Source of the DNA: Nitrosopumilus zosterae | Lineage (GTDB): Archaea; Thermoproteota; Nitrososphaeria; Nitrososphaerales; Nitrosopumilaceae | DNA: 64,000 nt | Assembly: GCF_025998175.1 (NCBI RefSeq) | Contig: NZ_AP026695.1 | Span: 1,618,581 to 1,682,580, forward strand | Direction of reading: 5' to 3' | Shown: piece after piece, positions 1 through 8,588 of the stretch | Layout: each line of letters opens with the position of its first letter | Position numbering within the stretch: position 1 is the stretch's first letter | Made by a program: the position numbers and the translations under genes | Notes under the pieces: generated by a model | The model's input: only the letters and a program-made list of their open reading frames with translations | What the model was told of the DNA's origin: nothing | The model's database searches: none

Positions 1-78
1 ATCTAAAAGACGTTTAGTTAATGCTTGACCTAATGAACCTGTTCCTCCAGTTATTAAGATCTTTTTATCTTCAAACAT
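1..78 (-). CDS. Nucleotide-sugar 4,6-dehydratase/epimerase, N-terminal fragment (runs off the left edge)
   Basis: The minus strand from base 78 reads ATG followed by 26 codons beginning MFEDKKILITGGTGSLG and then leaves the window. The TGGTGSLG stretch is the glycine-rich NAD(P)-binding turn of extended short-chain dehydrogenases. The spelling is close to that of UDP-N-acetylglucosamine 4,6-dehydratases of the PseB/CapD type, but a fragment this short does not fix the substrate. It points away from the window, so the surface-glycan locus continues leftward. It shares the strand with the 628-residue glycosyltransferase-like gene that precedes it (upstream) in transcription order. Confidence 0.75.
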   Translation of the reverse strand, partial: MFEDKKILITGGTGSLGQALTKRLLD

Positions 79-127
79 ATTTTATTGATAATGACTTTTC
101 TAAAAAACCTTACTTATTTTAATAATA

Positions 128-2014
128 TCAATATGATTTTAAAATTGACGCAAATTTTTCTGAAGCATTTCCACGATTATCAAGGAATTTTCTTACAAAA
201 TGATTTGCATTAACTTTTAATTCATCTTGGAATTCTTCATCAAATAATATTTTTTTTAGTTTGTTTTCCAAATCATCATTATTTGAAACTGTTAGAACTG
301 CATTATTTCGTACATGTTCATATTGAGGGATTTCTTCATTAAAATAAACATTCATTGTAGGTTTATCTAAAATCATTGATTCAAGAAGCATTGTTGGAGT
401 AGCATGAATTTCAGGAGATAGAACCATTACTACATCTGCACTATTAATTGTATCAATTACTGATGTCCACAAATAAACAGGGATGGAACTATCTAATTTT
501 GTTATTAATGATTTAATTTCTTCATTATGCGTTAATTGTATAGGATGTAGTTTTACAATGATTTTTACATTTTCAAATTTTTTAATTATTGACAATATTT
601 CTTTGATAGATTCATTGAATTGTATTTTGAGATTTGTATTAGATTGTCCATTAGTTTCATTAATTGGATTAGGAGCTAAAAGCAAAGTTTTTTCATATTT
701 ATCTTTAGTTTCTAACTTTGAACAAAAGTAGTCATCATGTCTTGGACTTCCAGTGACTATGATTCTTGATGGATCAATATGATATTCATTTATCAACCAC
801 TTTTTCTTCATTTCGCCCCATACCGCAATTTTATCTTTAAATGAAATATATTCAGATAAAATATCAAATCGCTTTGTTTTATCAATTCTTTCAATAAATC
901 CATGTTCAAGTAAAATGGAAGGAATTTTTTTATTATTAACTTCAAGGAAGGTTTTTTCTGTTTCGCCCATCTCATTTAGGGAAACAATGCACCTTAAATC
1001 AATTTTCTCAAAAACTTTTTTTGCACTAAGAACAAGTGATATATAAAAAGAAAGTCTTTCCGAATAGGTTTTCATGAAAACTTCTTTAATTATATTCCAA
1101 AAACTACATCCTTCAATTTGAAAGATATCATTAAAAATGTTAGAATTTTTCCATAGTTCATCAATTTTTTTTGAATAGAAATCAACTAAAAAAGGAATTT
1201 TTGCTTTTTCATCTTTATTCAAGACATCGTCTAACTTTAAAATTTTACATTTTGATTTTCTTATTACATCAACAGATTTTTTGCTCCAAATTGCTGATCT
1301 TCTTTGATTAATTAGAATTACATTTCCATCATAATTTTTCATTTCTTGAAAGAGTTTTGAAAATAATTGTGGATTAAATTCTAAAAAAACAATACTCTTT
1401 TTTTTAGAATTTTTAAGATCAAACCAAAAACTGAAGAAAAAAGCACTAAATGTTTCTAACAAATTTTTTATTTTAAGATATTTTTTTCGTGATAAAGTAA
1501 ATGTTAGAGGAATTTTACCTACATTATATTTAGCAGTGATTTTGTCCCAAAGAAGATCTTTTTTGATTTTGTTTTCAAAAAATTCGGTTTCAATATTTTT
1601 TCCCTTGGTGATTGTTTCAATTAATTTTGATAATTGACTTGTCGCAACAATTTTGGTAGGTTTTTCTTTTTCAATTATTTTTTTAATTATAAGAAGATCA
1701 ATTAAATTTGGCATAAGATATGATAGAAATTCATGTGAATCAAAAATTTTTAATAGATTTACTCCTTCTAAACTACAATTATCAATAGAAATTTTTGAAT
1801 GCCATGACAAAAATTCTGCGATTTGATCAAATATTTTTAATCGTTCATTCAAGCTAAGAAAATCATCGGCTATTTGATGATCAATTTTTTGAGATTGGAG
1901 TTTTTGATGAACATCTATATTAAATGAAAAAATTTTTGCATCATTAATTTTTAATAAATCTTGCGGAATAACACGTAAATCTGAAATATTATTAAGAAAG
2001 ATGAATTTTGTCAA
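128..2014 (-). CDS. Putative GT-B-like surface-polysaccharide glycosyltransferase
   Basis: A 628-residue soluble protein. The C-terminal third looks like the nucleotide-sugar-binding half of a GT-B fold: LLLAPNP, then VKLHPIQ, then SADVVMVLSPEIHATPTM (about residues 515-550) and a 'LLESMILDKPTMNVYF' segment, resembling capsule-synthesis and CDP-glycerol transferase-like proteins. The N-terminal half is lysine-rich and not recognisable. An HGFIE motif at about residue 370 recalls the LLEHG/HG motif of these families. No signal peptide or clear membrane segment is seen. Neighbours are all sugar or glycan genes. The exact donor, acceptor and family number cannot be given. Confidence 0.6.
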   Translation of the reverse strand: MTKFIFLNNISDLRVIPQDLLKINDAKIFSFNIDVHQKLQSQKIDHQIADDFLSLNERLKIFDQIAEFLSWHSKISIDNCSLEGVNLLKIFDSHEFLSYLMPNLIDLLIIKKIIEKEKPTKIVATSQLSKLIETITKGKNIETEFFENKIKKDLLWDKITAKYNVGKIPLTFTLSRKKYLKIKNLLETFSAFFFSFWFDLKNSKKKSIVFLEFNPQLFSKLFQEMKNYDGNVILINQRRSAIWSKKSVDVIRKSKCKILKLDDVLNKDEKAKIPFLVDFYSKKIDELWKNSNIFNDIFQIEGCSFWNIIKEVFMKTYSERLSFYISLVLSAKKVFEKIDLRCIVSLNEMGETEKTFLEVNNKKIPSILLEHGFIERIDKTKRFDILSEYISFKDKIAVWGEMKKKWLINEYHIDPSRIIVTGSPRHDDYFCSKLETKDKYEKTLLLAPNPINETNGQSNTNLKIQFNESIKEILSIIKKFENVKIIVKLHPIQLTHNEEIKSLITKLDSSIPVYLWTSVIDTINSADVVMVLSPEIHATPTMLLESMILDKPTMNVYFNEEIPQYEHVRNNAVLTVSNNDDLENKLKKILFDEEFQDELKVNANHFVRKFLDNRGNASEKFASILKSY

Positions 2015-2131
2015 GATAATTATCGTTATGATTTTTCATAATTATTTAACTATAGCTTATAATTTGTTAGGCAAAATAAATTTGAGCTATTTAAAAAATA
2101 GCCATATTCTAATAGAAAATATCCACAACAT

Positions 2132-3136
2132 TTAGTTAATTACGATAAAATTTCTTTTAATTCTATCATTAGATAATTTATCATATGCATACTTTGTAAA
2201 ACCAACAAGAGTATATCCATTAGGCTCATAAAGCAAATCTATAATTCGGAATTTTTCTTTCAAGTTTAATGATTCATAAAAGGATAATGAAAGATTAGAT
2301 TTTAATTTTTGCGATACGTTAGTTTGCGGAATAGATAATTTTTTTTCAGTTTTTATACTAGAATCAAAAAGTAAACCCTGAGTACTTTCGGTGATTCCAA
2401 AAATAGAGTATCCATAAAGATTGGTTTTTTTAAATAATTTGTCTATATCATTGAAGTCATAAAGAAATTCATTTGTATGCAAAAGTGAATCAACGATCAA
2501 AGTATCTTCTTCTTTTTTATTTTTAAAATTTAGATTCCAACCATAATCAAATTTATTTAATTCAAGATCTCTAACTAATTCAATTCCTAAATCATAATTG
2601 GATTTTTCTTTACCTAATAAAATAGAAATCATCTCTTTGTTCAGCATTCTTTTATGACCACCTAATTTTCCATACAAATAAAGAAAAATTATACCATCGT
2701 CTTTCAATGTTTTAGTTAACATTTGCAACCCCTTACTTGGGTTTGAAAGATGGTGTAATACTCCCATGCACAAAACAATATCAAATTTTCCAAGATTCTC
2801 AACACCAGTCATGATATTGTGTTTTTGAAATTGAATATTTTTTGTGTTTTTTTTATTTTTTAATTCATTTGCTATTTCTAATGATTTTTCAGAAATGTCT
2901 ATTCCAAGAAAATTGCATTTCTTAAAAAATTGTGCAACATTTGTAATTCGATGTCCACTGCCAGAACCAGCATCTAAAATATTTTTTTCTTCTAACTTTA
3001 TTTTACTTTCCATTTCAAATATTCGTAAGAGATTCAATAATTCATTTGTTTGAGCAGCATCAGTTGAGGGAGATGGATAGGGATATTTTTTGTACATATT
3101 CTCAACTTTTTGGGTAATTGTATCATCTTTAGTCAT
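2132..3136 (-). CDS. Class I SAM-dependent methyltransferase
   Basis: A 334-residue protein with a textbook class I methyltransferase core: motif I ILDAGSGSGHRI at about residues 53-64, an acidic LGIDIS after strand 2, and FDIVLCMGVLHHLSNP at about 118-133, followed by the post-motif loop with 'DDGIIFLYLYG'. A short N-terminal KYPYPSP element precedes the core; similar YPYP leaders occur in other methyltransferases. The C-terminal 150 residues are unassigned and may bind substrate. In this locus it probably O- or N-methylates a surface sugar, which is inference from context only. It is divergent from the NadE-like gene that starts about 75 bases away. Confidence 0.75.
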   Translation of the reverse strand: MTKDDTITQKVENMYKKYPYPSPSTDAAQTNELLNLLRIFEMESKIKLEEKNILDAGSGSGHRITNVAQFFKKCNFLGIDISEKSLEIANELKNKKNTKNIQFQKHNIMTGVENLGKFDIVLCMGVLHHLSNPSKGLQMLTKTLKDDGIIFLYLYGKLGGHKRMLNKEMISILLGKEKSNYDLGIELVRDLELNKFDYGWNLNFKNKKEEDTLIVDSLLHTNEFLYDFNDIDKLFKKTNLYGYSIFGITESTQGLLFDSSIKTEKKLSIPQTNVSQKLKSNLSLSFYESLNLKEKFRIIDLLYEPNGYTLVGFTKYAYDKLSNDRIKRNFIVIN

Positions 3137-3210
3137 GAAATATTTCCTCTTTGATAGTAAAAGAATTTTTTCGTCACATATTTAATTAATCATTATTGAA
3201 TAATAATCAA

Positions 3211-4185
3211 ATGGAGTTAAATGAGGAATTTCTTAAAATCAAAGATTTAGAAAAAACAACAGATAAAATTTGTGAATTTATCAAAGATGAAATTTCTAAT
3301 AAATTTCAGAAAAAAGGTGCAATTGTAGGTCTAAGTGGAGGAGTTGATTCTGCTGTCACTATGGCACTTTGTGCTAAATCTTTAGGTTATGAACAAATTT
3401 TAGGTTTAATCATGCCAGAAAAAGAATCAAGTTCTTCTAGTCAATTACTTGCAAAAGAAGTTGCTAAAAAATTTAATGTTGAAACAAAAATAATAGACAT
3501 TACTCAAATTTTAGAATCTTTTGGAGTTTATGATATCAAAGAGCAAATTGTAAAGGAGAAATTTCCAAAATTTAATATTGAATGTAAATATAGAGTAATT
3601 GTTCCTCCTAAATCAAAAAATATTGTTGGAATTCCGTTCTTGGAAATACTTGATGAAAACAATGAACGTCATAAATTAAAAATATCTTCTTCAGATTTTC
3701 TTACACTAACTGCTGCTACGTCAATTAAGCATAGAGTACGAATGACAATGTTATATTTTCATGCAGAAAAAAATAATTTCTCTGTAGTAGGAACCACAAA
3801 TAAATCTGAATATCAACAAGGCTATTTTGTAAAATATGGTGATGGGGGTTCCGATATTGAACCTTTAGTAAATCTCTATAAATCTCAAATTTATCAATTA
3901 GGAGAGTTTTTAAAAGTTCCCAATCAAATATTGTCTAAGGAAGCATCACCAGATGTTTGGAGTTTTTCAACCACTGATGAAGAGTTTTTTTACAGTGTTC
4001 CATATCAGATAGTTGATTTAATTTTATATGCACGAGAAAATAAGTTGTCTATAAAAGATATTCAGAAAATTTCGGATTTGTCCAAAGAGGATATTGAAAG
4101 TTTAGTTAAAATTCAAAACATAAAGCAAGTAAAAAGTCAACATATGAGAGAAATTCCTCATAGTTGGATGCCTGACTTTACTTAA
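3211..4185 (+). CDS. NadE-family ATP-dependent amide ligase (NAD synthase-like paralogue)
   Basis: The PP-loop GLSGGVDSAVT (about residues 40-50), the 'RVRMTMLYFHAEKNN' helix, VVGTTNKSEYQQGYFVKYGDGG and 'LYKSQIYQLGEFLKVP' are the diagnostic blocks of ammonia-dependent NAD synthetase. The family adenylates a carboxylate and replaces the AMP with ammonia. About 60 extra residues (EILDENNERHKLKIS region) sit between the PP-loop half and the second ATP-binding block, where normal NadE is more compact. Because it lies inside a glycan locus beside an ACP/ligase module, amidation of a sugar acid is a plausible alternative to NAD synthesis (inference). ATG at 3211 is chosen; an in-frame TTG at 3196 would add five residues. 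Confidence 0.7.
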   Translation: MELNEEFLKIKDLEKTTDKICEFIKDEISNKFQKKGAIVGLSGGVDSAVTMALCAKSLGYEQILGLIMPEKESSSSSQLLAKEVAKKFNVETKIIDITQILESFGVYDIKEQIVKEKFPKFNIECKYRVIVPPKSKNIVGIPFLEILDENNERHKLKISSSDFLTLTAATSIKHRVRMTMLYFHAEKNNFSVVGTTNKSEYQQGYFVKYGDGGSDIEPLVNLYKSQIYQLGEFLKVPNQILSKEASPDVWSFSTTDEEFFYSVPYQIVDLILYARENKLSIKDIQKISDLSKEDIESLVKIQNIKQVKSQHMREIPHSWMPDFT

Positions 4186-4227
4186 TAGATAATAATCAGA
4201 GAATTTTTGAAAAATTAAGAAAACTAA

Positions 4228-5298
4228 ATGATTGAAATTAATAAAGATAAGCATACTGAAAGTCACAATCCATTAGTTAGTATAATTATTCTCAATTATA
4301 ATGCAGGAAATTTACTTGTGGATTGTATAAATTCTATTCAAAAATCCACTTATACTAATTTTGAAATAATATTAGTTGATAATGTTTCAAAAGACAATAG
4401 TCATATTATTTGTAAAGAAAAATTTCCCACTATAAAATTAATAGAAAATTCTGAAAATTTAGGATATTGTGAAGGCAATAATGTAGGGTTAAGAAAAGCA
4501 AATGGAGAATTCATGATGGTTTTAAATCCAGATACTATTGTAGATTCCCAATGGTTAGAAGAATTGTTAAATGCTTATCAAACTAATGGTGAGGGAATTT
4601 ATCAGCCAAAATTTTTAGCTATAACGGATCATTCTATGTTGTTAAGTACTGGAAATATGATACAAATTTTTGGTTTTGGATTTTCTCGCTCTAAGGGCAA
4701 TATGGATAAAAAACAATTTGAAAATATAGAAAAAATTGATTATGTGTCTGGAACATGTCTTTTTACTTCAAAAAAGGTTCTGAAAAAAATTGGATTGTTT
4801 GATCCTTTTTTATTTGCATTTCATGATGATTTAGAATTATGCTGGCGCGCTGCATTAATCAAAATAAATTCTTTCTATGTTCCAAAATCAATTGTGTATC
4901 ATCCCATTGAAGGAACTAGTTTCAAATGGAGTCCATTAAAATTCAAGTTAATGGAGAGAAATAGAAAGTATTGTCTACTTACACTATATGATCGTAAAAC
5001 ATTGCTCAAAATGATTCCTGGATTATTTTTAGTAGACATAGCTGTATTTTTTTTCTATTTAAAGAAAGGATTAGTGAAAATGAAAATTTCAGCAGATGTT
5101 GAAATTCTTCAAAATTTTAAAATTATTAACCAAAAGTATTCCCAAAATCAAAAAATAAAAATCATTTCAGATAAAGAAATAATTCAACATCTAAAAAACA
5201 AAGTAGATGTTCCTAATTGGATAGTAGATACTAAAACTAATCATTTTTTCAATAGTTTCCTCAATAGAATATCAAAAATCACAAGAATGATAATCTAA
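4228..5298 (+). CDS. GT2 family glycosyltransferase (rhamnosyltransferase-like)
   Basis: A 356-residue GT-A fold enzyme. It opens with VSIIILNYNAGNLLVDCINSI, then 'EIILVDNVSKDNS' and SENLGYCEGNNVGLR, the standard GT2 N-terminal blocks. MMVLNPDTIVD (about residues 93-103) supplies the metal-binding DxD-type position, and FAFHDDLELCWRA near residue 190 is the catalytic-base ED/DD region typical of rhamnosyl-type GT2 enzymes. A hydrophobic stretch, MIPGLFLVDIAVFFFYL (about residues 259-275), suggests membrane association. It transfers a sugar from a nucleotide donor to a growing glycan; the sugar is unknown. The stop codon overlaps that of the convergent acpS gene (shared CTAA at 5295-5298). Confidence 0.85.
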   Translation: MIEINKDKHTESHNPLVSIIILNYNAGNLLVDCINSIQKSTYTNFEIILVDNVSKDNSHIICKEKFPTIKLIENSENLGYCEGNNVGLRKANGEFMMVLNPDTIVDSQWLEELLNAYQTNGEGIYQPKFLAITDHSMLLSTGNMIQIFGFGFSRSKGNMDKKQFENIEKIDYVSGTCLFTSKKVLKKIGLFDPFLFAFHDDLELCWRAALIKINSFYVPKSIVYHPIEGTSFKWSPLKFKLMERNRKYCLLTLYDRKTLLKMIPGLFLVDIAVFFFYLKKGLVKMKISADVEILQNFKIINQKYSQNQKIKIISDKEIIQHLKNKVDVPNWIVDTKTNHFFNSFLNRISKITRMII

Positions 5299-5654
5299 CA
5301 ATTCAAAGAATTTTTTTTGGATATAACAACTGCTATGGCATTTTGTTTTTCATGGCTTACAGAAACAAGAAAATTGTAAGAAGGATCTTTTGATAAAGAA
5401 ACTATAGGTTTAGAATCTAAATGATCAGTGATAATATCTAGAAAATCTATTTTTTTGTTTATTGATTTTATCACAGATTCCTTGATAGCAAATTTTACAG
5501 CAAATGATTGGGATGAATTTTTATTATTTAAACAATAGTCAATTTCAGATAAATGGAAAATTTTTTTATAAAAAATTTCATTGTCTTGATATGGTTTTTC
5601 TTTAAATCGTTCAATTTCTATTATATCTATACCAATTCCAATATTTTCAAGCAT
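5295..5654 (-). CDS. acpS: Holo-[acyl-carrier-protein] synthase (4'-phosphopantetheinyl transferase, AcpS type)
   Basis: A 119-residue protein, the usual AcpS length. The N-terminal GIGIDIIEIERF carries the first metal-binding Asp, and SFAVKFAIKESVIKSI matches the conserved W/F-x-x-K-E-x-x-x-K helix with the second acidic ligand. The tail 'VSVSHEKQNAIAVVI' matches the family's SISHe-x-x-x-A-A-V-V strand. It moves phosphopantetheine from CoA to a carrier-protein serine. It is transcribed divergently from the ACP gene whose start is 38 bases away, so enzyme and substrate are encoded back to back. Carrier proteins and AcpS are rare in archaea, which lack bacterial fatty acid synthesis. Confidence 0.9.
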   Translation of the reverse strand: MLENIGIGIDIIEIERFKEKPYQDNEIFYKKIFHLSEIDYCLNNKNSSQSFAVKFAIKESVIKSINKKIDFLDIITDHLDSKPIVSLSKDPSYNFLVSVSHEKQNAIAVVISKKNSLNC

Positions 5655-5691
5655 ATAGAAAATATCGAGAAGGTTTATTTATTATCTATTG

Positions 5692-5952
5692 ATGTTCGCA
5701 AATGTTATGAGTAATGATAAATTAAAGAAAATGATTAAAGAAATTTTTTTTGAAATATTTCCAAATTTAGTTGAAGATGATTTTGCCTGGGGGAAAAAGC
5801 AAAATGAATATGAAAATTGGGATTCATTTGCTCAATTAAACCTAATAACTTTTGCAGAAGCAAAATTTAACATTACATTTTCTTTAGATGAATCAATTGA
5901 AATAAAATCTGCAAATGATCTTCTAAAGTCAATACAATCACATTTAACATGA
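5692..5952 (+). CDS. Acyl carrier protein
   Basis: A small acidic carrier protein (86 residues from this ATG). The phosphopantetheine site is the serine of WDSFAQLN (residue 45), corresponding to the DS(L) motif of ACP and DltC-type carriers, with the downstream amphipathic helix ending in LLKSIQSHL. A GAGAAGG run at 5667-5673 could serve as a ribosome binding site. An in-frame TTG lies one codon upstream and a further ATG at 5707 is also possible. The gene overlaps the next, the AMP-ligase, by ATGA, so the two are almost certainly co-translated. The likely role is to hold an acyl or aminoacyl group activated by that ligase. Confidence 0.88.
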   Translation: MFANVMSNDKLKKMIKEIFFEIFPNLVEDDFAWGKKQNEYENWDSFAQLNLITFAEAKFNITFSLDESIEIKSANDLLKSIQSHLT

Positions 5953-7388
5953 ATATTATTAATTTTCTCAAAAAAAATGTAGAAAAATACCCTACAAAAA
6001 TTGCTATAATTGATGAGGATGCAAGTATAACTTTTCAGAAACTTTATGAAGAAGTTCAAAAATTTTCAACATCCATTTCATTTTTAAATGAAAAAGACGT
6101 TATTAGTCTTATTTCAGATAATTCAATTTCATTTGTTATTTCATATTTAGGAATAATTAATGCAGGAAAGTTAGTTCATCTAATTCCACCTGAAATTTTT
6201 GAGAGTAATCTATCTACTCAATTAGAAGCATCCAATTCAGGAGCCATTATTTGTTCCAAATTAAATAAAAAGAGTTTTTTAGAAAATCAATCAATAAAAA
6301 TTCCAATTTATGGAATAGAGGAAGTTCTATCAAACCAAGAAAAAATTTCAGATATCAAAAAAAATAATGACTTGGCATATCTGATTTACACTTCTGGAAC
6401 AACATCAGATCCAAAAGGTGTTGCAGTATCTCATAAAATGATAGATTTTACTACCAAAAATATTGTAAAGGTTTTAGGATATTCGGATTCAGATATTGAT
6501 CTTTTGCCCTTACCACTTCATCATTCTTTTGGATTAGGATGTGTTCATACTTCATTATATACAGGATCAACACTTGTTTTATTAAAAAATGCAAGTAATT
6601 TAGAATTTATGTTTGAGACATTAAAAAAATTTAAAGTAACAACATTTGCAGCCATTCCAGCAACTTTAACAAAAATATTAAAATTTGATAGAAATCTATT
6701 GGAGAGTTATTTTTCAAATATTCGATTAATAATTACCAATAGTACATCAATTCCTAAAAACACTGTACAAAATTTTAAACATATTTTAGTAAATGGAAAT
6801 TTAGCAACATATTATGGATTAACTGAAGCATCACGTTCTTCTTTTATGATATTTGATGAAAAAAATGATAGGGATGAGTCTGTAGGAAAAGCTGCACCTA
6901 AAGTAGAGATAAAGATTGTTAATGATGAAAAAAATGAATCAAACTTGGGTGAAATTTGGATTAAAGGCGATAATGTGATTAAAAACTATTGGAGAAATTA
7001 TGAAGCTGATAAAAATTTGATTGATGGATGGTTACGAACAGGAGACATTGGGTATTTTGATGAAGAGAAATATCTTTTTCTAAAAGGACGTAATGATGAT
7101 ATAATTAACATTGGGGGGGAGAAAGTTTCACCACTAGAAATTGAAGAAAGCGTAAAAGAAATTTTAGGGGTAGATGACGTTGCGGCATTTGGTATAATGC
7201 ATGAAATTTTTGGTCAAACAATTAAGATTAATGTAGTTAAGGCAAAAGATTCCGATTTGAGCAAGTCTCAAATTTTGAGTCACTGCATAAAAAATCTTGA
7301 AAAATATAAAATCCCATCAAAAATTGATTTTGTTGAGAGAATTCCTAAAACAGACTACGGAAAAGTTAAACGTTTTATGCTAAAATAA
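5949..7388 (+). CDS. AMP-forming acyl/aryl ligase of the ANL superfamily, ACP-loading
   Basis: A 479-residue adenylating enzyme. YLIYTSGTTSDPKGVAVSH (about residues 144-162) is the AMP-binding P-loop, YYGLTEASRSS the A5 motif, GWLRTGDIGYF the A7 motif, and LKGRNDDIINIGGEKVSP the hinge A8 motif. The catalytic lysine is Lys472 in DYGKVKR near the C-terminus. Length and order resemble DltA-type and O-antigen-locus ligases. It should activate a carboxylic acid as acyl-AMP and pass it to the ACP encoded just upstream (4-base overlap). The substrate is unknown. Its low GC matches its neighbours, so no separate origin is evident from composition. Confidence 0.87.
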   Translation: MNIINFLKKNVEKYPTKIAIIDEDASITFQKLYEEVQKFSTSISFLNEKDVISLISDNSISFVISYLGIINAGKLVHLIPPEIFESNLSTQLEASNSGAIICSKLNKKSFLENQSIKIPIYGIEEVLSNQEKISDIKKNNDLAYLIYTSGTTSDPKGVAVSHKMIDFTTKNIVKVLGYSDSDIDLLPLPLHHSFGLGCVHTSLYTGSTLVLLKNASNLEFMFETLKKFKVTTFAAIPATLTKILKFDRNLLESYFSNIRLIITNSTSIPKNTVQNFKHILVNGNLATYYGLTEASRSSFMIFDEKNDRDESVGKAAPKVEIKIVNDEKNESNLGEIWIKGDNVIKNYWRNYEADKNLIDGWLRTGDIGYFDEEKYLFLKGRNDDIINIGGEKVSPLEIEESVKEILGVDDVAAFGIMHEIFGQTIKINVVKAKDSDLSKSQILSHCIKNLEKYKIPSKIDFVERIPKTDYGKVKRFMLK

Positions 7389-7399
7389 CTATAGACATC

Positions 7400-7930
7400 A
7401 TGATTAATTCCAAGAATTTTAGAGATAATGAACAAGAATTAATGGATTATTACGGATATGTAGGATTTGGGGGAAGGATAAAAATTCGAATAAAATTTCT
7501 AAAGAGTTGGATTTTTCATTCTTTGGCTTATTCATCACCTTTACCCTCATGGTCAATTAAATTTCAAAGGATGCGAGGAGTGAAGATCGGAGAAAATTGC
7601 CATATTTCTCCATATGTCTTAATAGATCTATTACATCCAGAGTTAATCAAAATTGAAGATAATGTAACAATTAGTTCTAATTCAATGATATTTGCTCATG
7701 TAAATCCCTCAGCAAATGATTTTTTAAAAAAACATGGTTATCCCAGAACAATCAAATCTGTGATTGTTAAAAAAGGTGCAGTAATCAGTGTTGGATGTAT
7801 AATAATTGCAGGAGTAACAATAGGAGAAAACGCAATAGTTGGTGCTGGGAGTGTTGTAACTCAGGATGTGCCAGATTATTGTGTCGTGGTAGGAAATCCA
7901 GCAAGAGTAGTAAAAAAAATTGATCATTAA
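7400..7930 (+). CDS. Left-handed beta-helix (hexapeptide) acyltransferase
   Basis: A 176-residue protein whose middle and C-terminal part is made of hexapeptide turns: VKIGENCHIS, IKIEDNVTIS, VIVKKGAVISVGCIIIAGVTIGENAIVGAGSVVT, ending in the family's 'PDYCVVVGNPARVVKKI'. This is the maltose/galactoside/colanic acid acetyltransferase group. A histidine in the FAHVNPS loop could be the catalytic base. It begins 12 bases after the AMP-ligase, so it is a natural candidate for transferring the ACP-bound acyl group to a sugar hydroxyl or amine; acetyl-CoA is the usual donor in this family, so that remains inference. Confidence 0.85.
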   Translation: MINSKNFRDNEQELMDYYGYVGFGGRIKIRIKFLKSWIFHSLAYSSPLPSWSIKFQRMRGVKIGENCHISPYVLIDLLHPELIKIEDNVTISSNSMIFAHVNPSANDFLKKHGYPRTIKSVIVKKGAVISVGCIIIAGVTIGENAIVGAGSVVTQDVPDYCVVVGNPARVVKKIDH

Positions 7931-7985
7931 TAAATTTCATTAGTAAAAACAATTAAAATAAAACACATTTATCATATTTTATTTA

Positions 7986-8546
7986 TTGAAATTTGTGGGT
8001 TTTACTTTTAAAAGATTATCAATTCCAGAAGTTATTCTAGTTGAACCAAAATTATATTCAGACAGCAGAGGTTTTTTCTATGAAAGTTTTAAAGAATCAG
8101 ATTTTTTTTCAAATGAAATAACAAAATTTGTACAAGATAATGTCTCACATTCAATTAATGGAGTAATCAGAGGTTTGCATTATCAAATAAATCCAAAACC
8201 TCAAGCAAAATTAGTAAGTGTATTTAATGGAAAAATTTTTGATGTTGCAGTAGATATCAGAAAAAAATCTCCAACATATGGAAGATGGGTAGCTGAAATT
8301 CTTTCAGACGAGAATCACAGATCATTATATGTTCCAGAAGGATTTGCTCATGGATTTTGTGTTATGAGTAAAGAAGCAGATGTGTTTTATAAGGTAAGCA
8401 ATGAACATTCACCAGAAAACGAACGTGGAATAATTTGGAATGATCCAACATTAAACATTCCATGGTCAGTAAAAAAACCAATTATTTCAGATAAAGACAG
8501 CAAGTTACCATTACTAGAAGAAACCGAAAATAATTTTATTTACTAA
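7986..8546 (+). CDS. rfbC: dTDP-4-dehydrorhamnose 3,5-epimerase
   Basis: A 186-residue cupin-fold epimerase. RGFFYESF at the start, then GVIRGLHYQINPKPQAKLVSV with the catalytic histidine, 'FDVAVDIRKKSPTYGRW', the LYVPEGFAHGF strand and VFYKVSNEHSPENERGI with the conserved tyrosine are all present. It converts dTDP-4-keto-6-deoxyglucose to dTDP-4-keto-rhamnose. TTG is the only start that gives the usual N-terminus. It leads the run rfbC-rfbB-rfbD, while rfbA lies about 11 kb downstream. Confidence 0.95.
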   Translation: MKFVGFTFKRLSIPEVILVEPKLYSDSRGFFYESFKESDFFSNEITKFVQDNVSHSINGVIRGLHYQINPKPQAKLVSVFNGKIFDVAVDIRKKSPTYGRWVAEILSDENHRSLYVPEGFAHGFCVMSKEADVFYKVSNEHSPENERGIIWNDPTLNIPWSVKKPIISDKDSKLPLLEETENNFIY

Positions 8547-8588
8547 AAAATACATTAGAGTTAAATAATTAATTCCTAATTCGTAAAT

